The notes: generated by a model not told the origin, from the sequence alone. A stretch of DNA of 6,748 nt from JAKFFN01 sp036675025 (GCA_036675025.1 JAKFFN010000300.1:1-6748); one strand, 5' to 3'. Positions 1 through 6,632 are shown, numbered from the stretch's first letter. Numbers and translations: made by a program.

Positions 1-519
1 GCCATCCTGCTCCATGTGCGTCAGGATGTAGTTACACGTGCCGTTCAGGATGCCGTAAATCTTTTCAACGCCGTTGGCCGCCAGACCCGTCTGGAGCGCG
101 CGGATGATCGGGATGCCGCCACCAACGCTCGCCTCATAAAGCAGCGCCACGTTGTTCTCGCGGGCCAGCTGCCACAGCTCACCGCCGAAGGTCGCCAGCA
201 TGGCCTTGTTTGCCGTTACCACGTGCTTGCCGTTTTTCAGCGCCTTCTCCACGAAGGTGCGAGCCGGCTCCAGGCCGCCCACCAGTTCCACAACGATGTG
301 GATGTTCTGATCGTCCAGCAGTTCGTTGGCGTCGCTGGTCAGGATTGCGGGATCATACTCTGCGTCGCGCTTGCGCTTGATGTCCGCGTCCGCAATGCGC
401 GTGATGTTTACGGCCACGCCCATGCGTTCGGCCATAAGGGCGCCGTTCTGATTCAGGGCATTTACCAGCCCCGTTCCGATGTTTCCAAAACCAATGAGTC
501 CAACGTTAATCGTATCCAT
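1..519 (-). CDS. hom: Homoserine dehydrogenase, N-terminal part (gene runs off the left edge)
   Basis: Homoserine dehydrogenase reduces aspartate semialdehyde to homoserine with NAD(P)H in the cytoplasm, the branch point to threonine, methionine and isoleucine. The visible 173 residues contain a Rossmann dinucleotide site near the start (G10-x-G12-x-x-G15, in the context GLIGFGNIGTG). They also contain the stretch GKHVVTANKAL, typical of the family, the motif EASVGGGIPII, and near the window edge NGTCNYILTHM, the conserved start of the substrate-binding domain. The ATG at 517-519 is the only sensible start: an in-frame stop lies four codons upstream (532-534) and the Rossmann strand begins at residue 5. 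No strong ribosome binding site is visible. The catalytic lysine region and any C-terminal ACT domain lie outside the window; family members are usually about 430 residues. The gene is 59 nt downstream of the sugar dehydrogenase on the same strand and could be co-transcribed with it. The family assignment is secure; cofactor preference is not visible. Confidence 0.95.
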   Translation of the reverse strand, partial: MDTINVGLIGFGNIGTGLVNALNQNGALMAERMGVAVNITRIADADIKRKRDAEYDPAILTSDANELLDDQNIHIVVELVGGLEPARTFVEKALKNGKHVVTANKAMLATFGGELWQLARENNVALLYEASVGGGIPIIRALQTGLAANGVEKIYGILNGTCNYILTHMEQDG

Positions 520-578
520 AGCAGCAAGCCATTACAACCCGCCGCGCGGTTTCAACCCATTTTGTTTGGAAAATTTGG
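520..578 (-). other. Short spacer between sugar dehydrogenase and hom
   Basis: These 59 nt separate the stop codon of the sugar dehydrogenase from the hom start. On the minus strand I see only a weak inverted repeat (AACC...GGTT around 537-552) with no T-tract, so nothing here looks like an intrinsic terminator. I also see no good promoter or Shine-Dalgarno sequence. Read-through from the upstream gene into hom is therefore plausible but unproven. Confidence 0.4.
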
Positions 579-1874
579 TTACCGGTACAATCCCCACTCG
601 TCAACGACAGTTACTGCGGGGCGGATGCGGTAGATGGCACCCTGGGTTAAGGACAGAACATACAGGTGGCCATCCGGGCCGGTGCGGATGTCGGTAACCA
701 CGGGGAAGTTGGTTCCGAACACGATGGAACTGTCGTTTTCCGCCGGATTCCCGTTCAGAACCTTGTCAGCCAGGCCGCCGGTCAGGTTAAAGCCGGTTCT
801 TTCGGCGGCGTTGGCGCTCAGGTCAAAGCGGTAGAGCTTACTGTTATTGTTACACCCCACAAACGCGTCGAACTGGTACTGGCTACCCAGGGTATTGCCG
901 CGATAAAAATGTATGGAAGTAGGGGCCACTACGGCTTCCCACGTAAATTCGGGGTTCGAGTAGGTGCCTACGCCGCCGAATTGCACCAGCCCGGATGGCG
1001 GAGGAACCTCGGTGGCGGTGGGGCCCATATAATCTTCCCACCCGCTGTTAAAGGCGGGATCGATGCGGTTAATCTCGTCGTTGCTGCCGGGCCCGTTTTC
1101 TGTATCCCACAGCGCGTTCGTTACCGGGTCAAAATCCATCCCATAGCTGTTGCGGATGCCATACGCATACATGGTCTGCAGTGAGGCATTGCTGCCCGCC
1201 ACATCCAGGAATGGCCCTTTCTCCGCACCGCTCGGCACCGATCCGTCCGGGTTTAGCCGGATGACCACCCCGCTGTTATCGGGCGCGGGTCCGCCGGAGT
1301 AATTCTGGGTCTGGCCATTGCGGTTCAGGTCGCCGATTATGATAAACAGCTTCTGGTCGGCCGGCGCGGCGTTCGGTGGACCAAATGTGATTATGCCGCC
1401 GTCATGGTTCGGACCGGTCGTAACCGGAAGCGAAATGATTAATTGTTCATTGACCAGCGCCGTGCCGTTCCACGTGAACCGGCTGACACGGTTATCGATG
1501 GCGGTGCCACCATCGGCATTGGGGGTTGCCGGGGCTGCATTCGCCCTGGTGTAATATAGGTAAACAAGATTATTGGTAGCGAACTGGGGGTGAAGGGCCA
1601 TGCCCAGCAGGCCGCGTTCGCTTTGGAAATTGACCGGCAGATCCAGAACTTCGCCCGCCTGCACAGTTCCGTTAATCACCCGCCGTACGCGACCATCGGC
1701 CTTCTGGTTCACGAGGATATCGGTCGCCCCGATAAACGCCATATTTGTGGGGCCGGAAAGGCCACCACCATTGGGAACTACAATATCAACTGCCAGCGCG
1801 GGATCGACCAGGGATTGCGCTGGCGCAAGCGGCGCAACGGCAACCAGGGTGGCCACGGCAAAATTGCGAAACAT
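579..1874 (-). CDS. Secreted glucose/sorbosone dehydrogenase-type beta-propeller (PQQ-dependent sugar dehydrogenase family)
   Basis: This 431-residue protein belongs to the soluble quinoprotein glucose/sorbosone dehydrogenase (GSDH) family, which oxidises aldoses or related sugars with pyrroloquinoline quinone in the periplasm or outside the cell. A signal peptide is evident: basic start MFRN, hydrophobic core, and an A-P-A|Q cleavage site near residue 19. Family hallmarks follow in order: GRVRRV (about 61-66), ERGLLGMALHP (86-96), GPNHDGG (154-160) with H157 in the place of the catalytic base, IIIGD (178-182), YGIRNSYGMDFDP (238-250) with the Arg-Asn pair that contacts PQQ in known members, ENGPGSNDEINRIDP (259-273), NSGW, and a closing blade TGPDGHLYV...IYRIRP (398-419). 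Start: the ATG at 1872-1874 is preceded by GGAGGA; a GTG at 1889 overlaps that site and is rejected. Substrate cannot be read from sequence, and no PQQ synthesis gene is in the window. It could instead be a non-enzymatic six-bladed propeller, but the conserved His and Arg-Asn argue for an enzyme. Confidence 0.88.
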   Translation of the reverse strand: MFRNFAVATLVAVAPLAPAQSLVDPALAVDIVVPNGGGLSGPTNMAFIGATDILVNQKADGRVRRVINGTVQAGEVLDLPVNFQSERGLLGMALHPQFATNNLVYLYYTRANAAPATPNADGGTAIDNRVSRFTWNGTALVNEQLIISLPVTTGPNHDGGIITFGPPNAAPADQKLFIIIGDLNRNGQTQNYSGGPAPDNSGVVIRLNPDGSVPSGAEKGPFLDVAGSNASLQTMYAYGIRNSYGMDFDPVTNALWDTENGPGSNDEINRIDPAFNSGWEDYMGPTATEVPPPSGLVQFGGVGTYSNPEFTWEAVVAPTSIHFYRGNTLGSQYQFDAFVGCNNNSKLYRFDLSANAAERTGFNLTGGLADKVLNGNPAENDSSIVFGTNFPVVTDIRTGPDGHLYVLSLTQGAIYRIRPAVTVVDEWGLYR

Positions 1875-1881
1875 TATTGAG

Positions 1882-1887
1882 TCCTCC
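1882..1887 (-). promoter_or_regulatory. Ribosome binding site of the sugar dehydrogenase
   Basis: The minus strand reads GGAGGA here, 7 nt before the ATG at 1874. It is a near-perfect Shine-Dalgarno sequence and decides the start, because the alternative GTG at 1889 would place it inside the coding region. Confidence 0.85.
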
Positions 1888-2083
1888 ACTTAATTAATTT
1901 GTGGTCCGGCAGCAACCATCTGTCACGGGAAATCATGTCCGTCTGTCTGATGGATATTGCTGGCGAAGTGGCAGCCATAAGGCTTTTTCCATGCAATCGG
2001 AACTTGCGCACGGGTTTTGCCTGTCCAATAAACCGGCCACCATTTCATTGCTTCATCGATTGTGGCACTACATCATTGAGAAT

Positions 2084-2088
2084 GAGGA
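2084..2088 (+). promoter_or_regulatory. Ribosome binding site of the DsbD-like lipoprotein
   Basis: GAGGA lies 9 nt upstream of the GTG at 2098. It supports the GTG start, which also places a proper lipoprotein signal peptide at the N-terminus. Confidence 0.7.
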
Positions 2089-2097
2089 CCTTATACT

Positions 2098-3081
2098 GTG
2101 AAGAACACGCACCTACTGGCAACTATCGGCACAGGCCTGATATTTACGTACGTTGCCGGATGCCAGGCACAGCCGCCAGTTCCTGAACCACAAGTGGGCC
2201 GTTCACTGGTACCGCAGGTCTCGGCGCAGCCGGGCGGAATCGATAAAGATGCCATCGTGCAGGCGAAACTTGTGGCTGATACCACCGCCATTAAGCCGGG
2301 CACCACCTTTACAGTTGGAATCGTTTACACGATGCAGCCGGAGTGGCACATCTACTGGAAAAACCCCGGCGCCAGCGGCTTTGCCACCACGGTCGAGTGG
2401 GGTTTGCCTCCCGGTGCTTCTTCTTCAGATACGCTCTACCCCGCGCCTCTTTCCTTTGAATCGCCCGGCAACATCGTCAGCTTTGGTTACGAAAAAGAGA
2501 CCATGCTGATGGCCGAAGCCCGGGCTGCGGATTTGCCGGAAAACGGCAACGTGCAGATCACCGCAAAGACGCGCTGGCTTATGTGCAGCGACAGGTGCAT
2601 TCCCCACAGCAAAAACGACCTGACCCTCACCCTGCCCGTGGGCGAAGGAAAACCGGCGAACCAGGAACTTTTCAGCAAGTATCGCAAGCAAGTACCAGAA
2701 CCCGCCGCCGAGTTGCCGGCTAATGTGAAATCCAAGGTTGAGGCTGCCGGCAGCGCATCGACTTTTTCGCTTACAGTGACGCCAGCTAAAGATAAGAAAC
2801 TGGTGGCAGAGGCGCATGATGGCCTCCATGCCGTTTATTTTTACCCGAACGATAAAGCCGACGCTGATTACGTTGTGGAGCCGCCGACCGTAGAAGGCAA
2901 AACCGCCACAGCCGGCGACAGCAAAGTTTATGAAGGTCCGGCAACCATCAAGTGGACGGCGGAACCGAGCAAAAATGCCGCGGAACCTTACCGGCGCATT
3001 GTCGGAACTCTTGTCTACCAGACCGTTTCCGGGTCCACGCCTGATGAACCAGTACTCCTGGAGATTGACCAGAAGCTGTAG
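2098..3081 (+). CDS. Lipoprotein with a stand-alone DsbD/ScsB-type N-terminal (disulfide corrector-like) domain
   Basis: This 327-residue protein begins at a GTG with a lipoprotein signal: Lys2, a hydrophobic core, and lipobox V-A-G-C with the lipidated cysteine at position 22. A Pro/Gln-rich spacer follows. Residues about 52-180 match the DsbD N-terminal domain family (Pfam DsbD_N type): a WHIYWKNPGASG motif (83-94), YPAPLSF (114-120), SFGYEKE (128-134) and a cysteine pair in CSDRCIP (C163 and C167), as in ScsB/DsbD-like proteins where these cysteines relay electrons to periplasmic clients. Residues about 220-327 look like a second beta-rich half. What is missing is notable: there is no membrane transporter segment and no thioredoxin domain, so it cannot by itself move electrons across the inner membrane. 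It probably works with a separate partner, or only binds protein or copper; this is inference. The gene stands alone, with its own divergent promoter region and terminator. The family call is firm, the role is not. Confidence 0.82.
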   Translation: MKNTHLLATIGTGLIFTYVAGCQAQPPVPEPQVGRSLVPQVSAQPGGIDKDAIVQAKLVADTTAIKPGTTFTVGIVYTMQPEWHIYWKNPGASGFATTVEWGLPPGASSSDTLYPAPLSFESPGNIVSFGYEKETMLMAEARAADLPENGNVQITAKTRWLMCSDRCIPHSKNDLTLTLPVGEGKPANQELFSKYRKQVPEPAAELPANVKSKVEAAGSASTFSLTVTPAKDKKLVAEAHDGLHAVYFYPNDKADADYVVEPPTVEGKTATAGDSKVYEGPATIKWTAEPSKNAAEPYRRIVGTLVYQTVSGSTPDEPVLLEIDQKL

Positions 3082-3108
3082 TTTAACCCGATCAACTCGA
3101 CACTGACC

Positions 3109-3146
3109 TGCTGGCGCTCCTCGATAGGGGCGTCGGCAATTTTTTT
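3109..3146 (+). terminator. Intrinsic terminator of the DsbD-like lipoprotein gene
   Basis: A 13-bp stem (3109-3121 with 3126-3138, three G-U wobbles, loop CGAT) is followed after one base by seven T (3140-3146). It begins 28 nt after the stop codon of the plus-strand lipoprotein gene, in the right orientation and position to end that transcript. Confidence 0.88.
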
Positions 3147-3180
3147 GTGATGAAGCGGAGCGCTGTTTAGGAAACTCATA

Positions 3181-3220
3181 GAAAACCAAAACCCCGGGCG
3201 GTTGCTCAGGCCGCCCGGGG
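3181..3220 (-). terminator. Strong intrinsic terminator for minus-strand transcription (uvrA side)
   Basis: A perfect 10-bp GC-only stem (CCCCGGGCGG at 3192-3201 with its complement at 3211-3220, 9-nt loop) is followed on the minus strand by TTTTGGTTTT. On the plus strand no T-tract follows, so it acts on leftward transcripts. It lies about 260 nt beyond the uvrA stop codon. It is therefore either a remote uvrA terminator or the terminator of a separate small RNA in between. Confidence 0.82.
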
Positions 3221-3300
3221 CAGTTGAAGGAGGTGCTCAGCTGCCGGTCCGGGGTCCAGCAAACCGACAGCCTTATTCGTGTTCTCTCACACGTTAGGCT
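3221..3300 (-). ncRNA. Candidate structured RNA: three consecutive hairpins leading into the terminator
   Basis: Read on the minus strand, three inverted repeats follow each other almost without gaps and run straight into the terminator hairpin. First is AGCCT...AGGCT with an inner CACG-type stem (3300-3269). Second is a bulged stem GTCGGT/ACCGGC with inner CTGG/CCGG (3268-3243). Third is CAGCTGA/TCAACTG (3243-3221), whose 9-nt loop reads GCACCTCCT. Pairing in the second hairpin is complete only on the minus strand, where two positions become G-U. The third has a C-A mismatch on that strand and pairs better on the plus strand, so strand support is mixed. No known RNA family was recognised. 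It may simply be the 3' untranslated tail of uvrA. Confidence 0.35.
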
Positions 3301-3481
3301 CTCTAGCGCAATCTCGGTGCCAGATGAAAACCGGAGTAAATCAGGGCGCCGCAGCGGGTAATTTCGTATGGATAGCGTTCTTTGAACGCGTCGAGACTAG
3401 TTGTCGTACTGCGCTGCGATTACTTAACTTAGCATGCAAAAAGCCGGCGTTGCTTACCCATGTGAAAACATCTAACTGCAG

Positions 3482-6400
3482 TTACAGGATCTCTGCCAGA
3501 AAACGCCCGGTGTGACTTTCTGTCACTTGTGAAACCGCGGTTGGTGGACCGCATGCGACCAATTGTCCGCCGCCGTCGCCGGCTTCAGGGCCGAGGTCAA
3601 TAACCCACTCCGCCTGACGGATGATGTCCAGGTTGTGCTCGATGATCACCAGCGAGTAGCCACGGTCTACCAGCTGCTGGAACACCTTCGACAGTACCTC
3701 GAGATCGGCCAGGTGAAGGCCCGTGGTCGGTTCGTCAAAGATCATCATGGTGCGCTTGCCAGCAGAACTGGCGTGGTTGGCCAGGTGGCTGGCAAGTTTC
3801 AGGCGCTGGGCTTCTCCGCCGGAGAGCGTGGAGGTATTCTGGCCTAGAGTTAGGTACCCGAGCCCCACATCGCGCAGCGGTGCCAGCTTCTTTATTACAG
3901 CCTTTTCGTCGCCAAAAAATTCGGTGGCGTCATCCACTGTCATGTTCAGAATTTCATCAATGTTGCGCCCGCGGAAAGGAATCTCCAGCACGCGGGGGCC
4001 AAACCGTTTGCCGCCGCAGGTTTCACAGGGCAGGGTCACCTCGGCTAGAAAATGCATATCGTAGGTGATGACGCCGGTGCCTTCACAGGCCTCGCAGCGA
4101 CCGCCTGGCACGTTGAAGGAGAAATGGGTTTCGGTCAGGCCGTCGCGCCTGGATTCGCGGGTGGCAGCCATCAGCTTGCGGATGGGGTCGTAGGCTTTCA
4201 CATACGTCACCGGGTTGCTTCGGATGGAGCGGCCAATCGGCGACTGGTCTACAAGAATAATGTCATCCAGTTGCTCCAGACCCTGTATCTCATCAAACCG
4301 GCCCAGGCTCTCCACCGGCCGCTTAGCGTGGTGACAGAATCCCTGGTAGAGAATGTTGTGAACGAGAGTGGATTTACCGCTGCCAGATACGCCCGTGATG
4401 CACACCCACTTGTGCAGCGGGATATCCAGCGTCAGTTTCTTGAGGTTGTTTTCGCGCGCGCGCACGATACGGACATTGGGTTTTGGCGCCTTTATACATG
4501 GGCTTTCCGCAGCGCCGTTTTTCTTAGTGGCGGCTTTGGCAGCAGCCTTGGCTGGCTTCTTTGTTGATTTGTCAGATCGGAGAGATCGGTCGGATCGGAC
4601 AGATTTTTCGGCAGCCGTGGCGCTTCCGTTGGTCATTTCAATGAAAGGTATGCGCTGCTCTCTCAGACAGCGTGCCGTAAGGCTGCCGTTGTTGCTGCCG
4701 TTGGCCAGAAGCTCCTGCGGAGTGCCGGTAAAGATGATCTGCCCGCCGTGGCTACCGGCTGCAGGGCCGATATCCAGCAGGTGGTCAGCGCCCAGGATAA
4801 GTTCCGGGTCGTGTTCCACCACCACCAGCGTGTTGCCCTTGTCACGCAGATCCTTCAGGATGCCCAGCAGCCGCCGGCTGTCTCGCGGATGGAGGCCAAC
4901 CGTCGGTTCGTCAAGAACGTAGAGAGTCTGCGTAAGCGAAGTGCCCAGCGCCGTGGCCAGGTTAATGCGCTGCGCTTCGCCCCCAGACAGCGTTCGCGTC
5001 TGGCGGTCCAGAGTCAGGTATCCCAGGCCCACTCGGTCCAGGTACTGCAGTCGCACCAGCAATTCGCGATGCACGCGGCCAACGCCCTGCTGCTCGTGCT
5101 TTGTCAGCGTTACCGTTTCCCACTCCGCCAAAAACTGTTTAATGCTGAGTTTTGAAGCCTGGCCAATGGTACGCCGCGTCCAGTCGCTGCCAGATTTTTC
5201 AGGCTCCCAGAAAATGTTCTGCGCCGCCTGCGAAAGCCGGGTACCCTTGCAGTCTTCGCAGGTGGTGTAGCCGCGATAGCGCGCCACCATTATACGCGAC
5301 TGCACCTTGTAACGCTCGTTTTCCAGCGCGCGGAAGAAGTGCACAATGCCTTCCGTGGTGTCGGTGCCGTACTTCAGGATTTCCAACTGCTCTTCGCTGA
5401 GGTCTTCCAGTGGTACATCAAAGGGAATCTTCGCCAGCTTGGCCGTCTGGGTAAGGTAGCGGTAGTTGGTCCGGTATGATGCCGAGTTGAAGGGAGCCAC
5501 CGGCGTCTCGTTAAGCGTAAGCGACATGTCCGGCAGCACTTTGTCCCAATCGACACCGGTAACGCGGCCAAAGCCGCCGCAGGTGAGGCAGGCGCCAAGG
5601 GGACTGTTAAAAGAAAAGAGGTTTGGTTCGGGTACAGGGAACTCGCGCCCGCATCCATTGCAGCGGTAGCCCTGCCTGAACACAAGCGGCTGGGGTGTGC
5701 CCTTTTTCGGCGGGTCGGCAAAGTAGATTTCAGCCCGGCCGTGGCCCGCCTGGAACGCCGTCGCAATAGAAGAAGAAATGCGGTCGCGGTCTTCTTCATT
5801 AACGGCAATGCGGTCGATAAGCACGTGAAGGGTTTCGCGGTTAAAAAACTCGTTCACGTCGTGGGAGGCTTCGGGATCATCCAGGTCGATAAACGGGCGT
5901 TCGCCGGTGCCCGTGTAGAGGCGCGTGAAACCGGCGCGCATAAGTTCCCGGCTGAGGGCTTCGCCGGAAACATCCTGGCTGCGAGCCAGCGGAGCCACAA
6001 CGTACAGCCGCGCGCCGTCGTGCTTCTTCAGCAGCATTTCAGTAACAGACTGCGGCGAATCCTCGCGCACTTCCAGGTCGCAATCGGGGCAGATAGTAGT
6101 GCCTGCTTTTGCGTAGAGCAGGCGTAGGTAATCGGAAATTTCGGTGGCGGTTCCGATGGTGCTGCGGGCGTTGTTAACCGAGTTCTTCTGCTCGATGGCA
6201 ATGGCCGGCTGGATATTGCGGACGTTGTCCACATCCGGCCGTTCCATCTTCTCAATGAACTGCCGCGCATAGGTGCTCATGCTTTCCACAAAGCGGCGCT
6301 GCCCCTCAGCGTAAAGCGTATCAAACGCCAGTGAAGATTTGCCGCTGCCCGAGGGACCGGTAACCACGGTCAACTTCCCGAGAGGTATCTCGGTGGAGAC

Positions 6401-6625
6401 ATTTTTAAGGTTATGGGTACGCGCGCCAATAATCTCGATCACGCGGCTCTTGGCCGGCCGGACGCGGGAAGCGGCGGACGGTGCAGCCGCCGCAGTTTTG
6501 GCGTTAGAAGCAGGCGCAGATTTGGCAGTTTCCTTGGCAGTTAAAGCCTTAGTAACAGCAGTTTTGTCAGCAGAAGCAGCCGCGGTTTTGGCAGCTTTGG
6601 GCTTAGAGGCAGTCTTTGGGGGCAT
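3482..6625 (-). CDS. uvrA: UvrA, excinuclease ABC damage-recognition ATPase, with low-complexity extensions
   Basis: UvrA is the dimeric cytoplasmic ABC ATPase that finds bulky DNA lesions and loads UvrB in nucleotide excision repair. The 1047-residue product has both ABC halves intact: Walker A GPSGSGKS (90-97), zinc module CNGC/CLTC (322-349), signature LSGGE (546-550) and Walker B LYVLDEP (568-574) in the first; GVSGSGKS (745-752), zinc module CEAC/CETC (844-870), LSGGE (934-938) and MMIFDEP (960-966) in the second, each with the EH switch histidine. The region between the halves of the first ATPase is about as long as in E. coli UvrA, so a UvrB-binding domain is probably present. It is about 100 residues longer than E. 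coli UvrA because of a Lys/Ala/Thr-rich N-terminal tail (1 to about 58) and a similar insert near 665-712. The ATG at 6623-6625 is preferred; a GTG at 6688 would add 21 residues that do not resemble UvrA and run towards the hairpin repeat. A weak GGAACGG lies 5 nt before the ATG. Confidence 0.97.
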   Translation of the reverse strand: MPPKTASKPKAAKTAAASADKTAVTKALTAKETAKSAPASNAKTAAAAPSAASRVRPAKSRVIEIIGARTHNLKNVSTEIPLGKLTVVTGPSGSGKSSLAFDTLYAEGQRRFVESMSTYARQFIEKMERPDVDNVRNIQPAIAIEQKNSVNNARSTIGTATEISDYLRLLYAKAGTTICPDCDLEVREDSPQSVTEMLLKKHDGARLYVVAPLARSQDVSGEALSRELMRAGFTRLYTGTGERPFIDLDDPEASHDVNEFFNRETLHVLIDRIAVNEEDRDRISSSIATAFQAGHGRAEIYFADPPKKGTPQPLVFRQGYRCNGCGREFPVPEPNLFSFNSPLGACLTCGGFGRVTGVDWDKVLPDMSLTLNETPVAPFNSASYRTNYRYLTQTAKLAKIPFDVPLEDLSEEQLEILKYGTDTTEGIVHFFRALENERYKVQSRIMVARYRGYTTCEDCKGTRLSQAAQNIFWEPEKSGSDWTRRTIGQASKLSIKQFLAEWETVTLTKHEQQGVGRVHRELLVRLQYLDRVGLGYLTLDRQTRTLSGGEAQRINLATALGTSLTQTLYVLDEPTVGLHPRDSRRLLGILKDLRDKGNTLVVVEHDPELILGADHLLDIGPAAGSHGGQIIFTGTPQELLANGSNNGSLTARCLREQRIPFIEMTNGSATAAEKSVRSDRSLRSDKSTKKPAKAAAKAATKKNGAAESPCIKAPKPNVRIVRARENNLKKLTLDIPLHKWVCITGVSGSGKSTLVHNILYQGFCHHAKRPVESLGRFDEIQGLEQLDDIILVDQSPIGRSIRSNPVTYVKAYDPIRKLMAATRESRRDGLTETHFSFNVPGGRCEACEGTGVITYDMHFLAEVTLPCETCGGKRFGPRVLEIPFRGRNIDEILNMTVDDATEFFGDEKAVIKKLAPLRDVGLGYLTLGQNTSTLSGGEAQRLKLASHLANHASSAGKRTMMIFDEPTTGLHLADLEVLSKVFQQLVDRGYSLVIIEHNLDIIRQAEWVIDLGPEAGDGGGQLVACGPPTAVSQVTESHTGRFLAEIL
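4566..4610 (-). repeat. 9-bp tandem repeat (GATCGGNNN, five units) inside uvrA
   Basis: GAT recurs exactly every 9 bp at 4566, 4575, 4584, 4593 and 4602; the three central units are GATCGG plus three variable bases and the outer ones are degenerate. On the coding strand it gives alternating Arg/Lys-Ser-Asp-type triplets (VRSDRSLRSDKS) within the linker joining the two ABC halves. The repeat is in frame and does not disturb the domains. Confidence 0.8.
6486..6620 (-). repeat. Degenerate repeats encoding the Lys/Ala-rich UvrA tail
   Basis: Near-copies of gcagttttggc recur irregularly (for example starting near 6492, 6525, 6558, 6582 and 6591), coding for Ala-Lys-Thr-Ala-type blocks. The composition differs from the rest of uvrA and resembles the tails of histone-H1-like bacterial proteins. 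The repeats are imperfect and variably spaced, consistent with old slippage expansion. Confidence 0.55.
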
Positions 6626-6632
6626 GGTCACC

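Larger units (their letters stand above)
1875..2097. promoter_or_regulatory. Divergent intergenic region between the sugar dehydrogenase and the DsbD-like lipoprotein
   Basis: About 220 bp separate two divergently transcribed genes, so promoters for both must lie here. On the minus strand there is an AT-rich patch, TTAATTAA at 1890-1897, just upstream of the ribosome binding site, with TTGCTG at 1910-1915 behind it; this is a weak candidate promoter at best. On the plus strand TTGCTT (2048-2053) resembles a -35 element but no convincing -10 follows at the right distance. I find no clear operator, riboswitch or small gene. Short open frames across this stretch have no plausible start signals. 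Confidence 0.5.
3147..3481. other. Gene-free convergent region rich in inverted repeats
   Basis: This stretch lies between the plus-strand terminator and the 3' end of uvrA. I find no open frame with a credible start and no tRNA or recognisable RNA family. It holds several inverted repeats: the minus-strand terminator (3192-3220), a hairpin directly beside it (3221-3243), a bulged hairpin (3243-3268), a two-part stem (3269-3300), a long-range pairing GGTGCC/GGCGCC (3316-3321 with 3345-3350), and a perfect 6-bp hairpin with TTT loop (GCGTTC/GAACGC, 3375-3389). A 12-nt palindrome, TAACTGCAGTTA (3473-3484), contains the uvrA stop codon. The density suggests a structured 3' untranslated region or small RNA. 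Confidence 0.6.

Noticed and set aside
579..620. C-terminal EWGL-type end of the sugar dehydrogenase as a remnant IPTL/PEP-CTERM sorting signal
   Set aside because: No hydrophobic segment or basic tail follows in any frame before hom, so a truncated sorting tag cannot be supported.
1875..1889. GTG start at 1889 for the sugar dehydrogenase
   Set aside because: It would place the GGAGGA ribosome binding site inside the gene and add acidic residues in front of the signal peptide.
2425..3189. 254-residue open frame on the minus strand
   Set aside because: It lies antisense across the DsbD-like lipoprotein gene, which has a ribosome binding site, lipobox, conserved domain and terminator. The antisense product shows no family motif and is a frame shadow.
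3229..3310. Possible tRNA or tmRNA end (GGAGGTGCTCAGCTG on plus, CACCTCC on minus)
   Set aside because: No cloverleaf, no T-loop GTTC-A motif at the right distance and no pairing acceptor stem were found. The bases are explained by the hairpins described.
3279..3515. 78-residue plus-strand frame crossing into the uvrA 3' end
   Set aside because: It has a GTG start without a ribosome binding site, no recognisable motif, and overlaps uvrA in opposite orientation.
4368..4922. 184-residue plus-strand frame inside uvrA
   Set aside because: It is antisense to conserved UvrA coding sequence, with residue composition typical of a shadow frame and no start signal.
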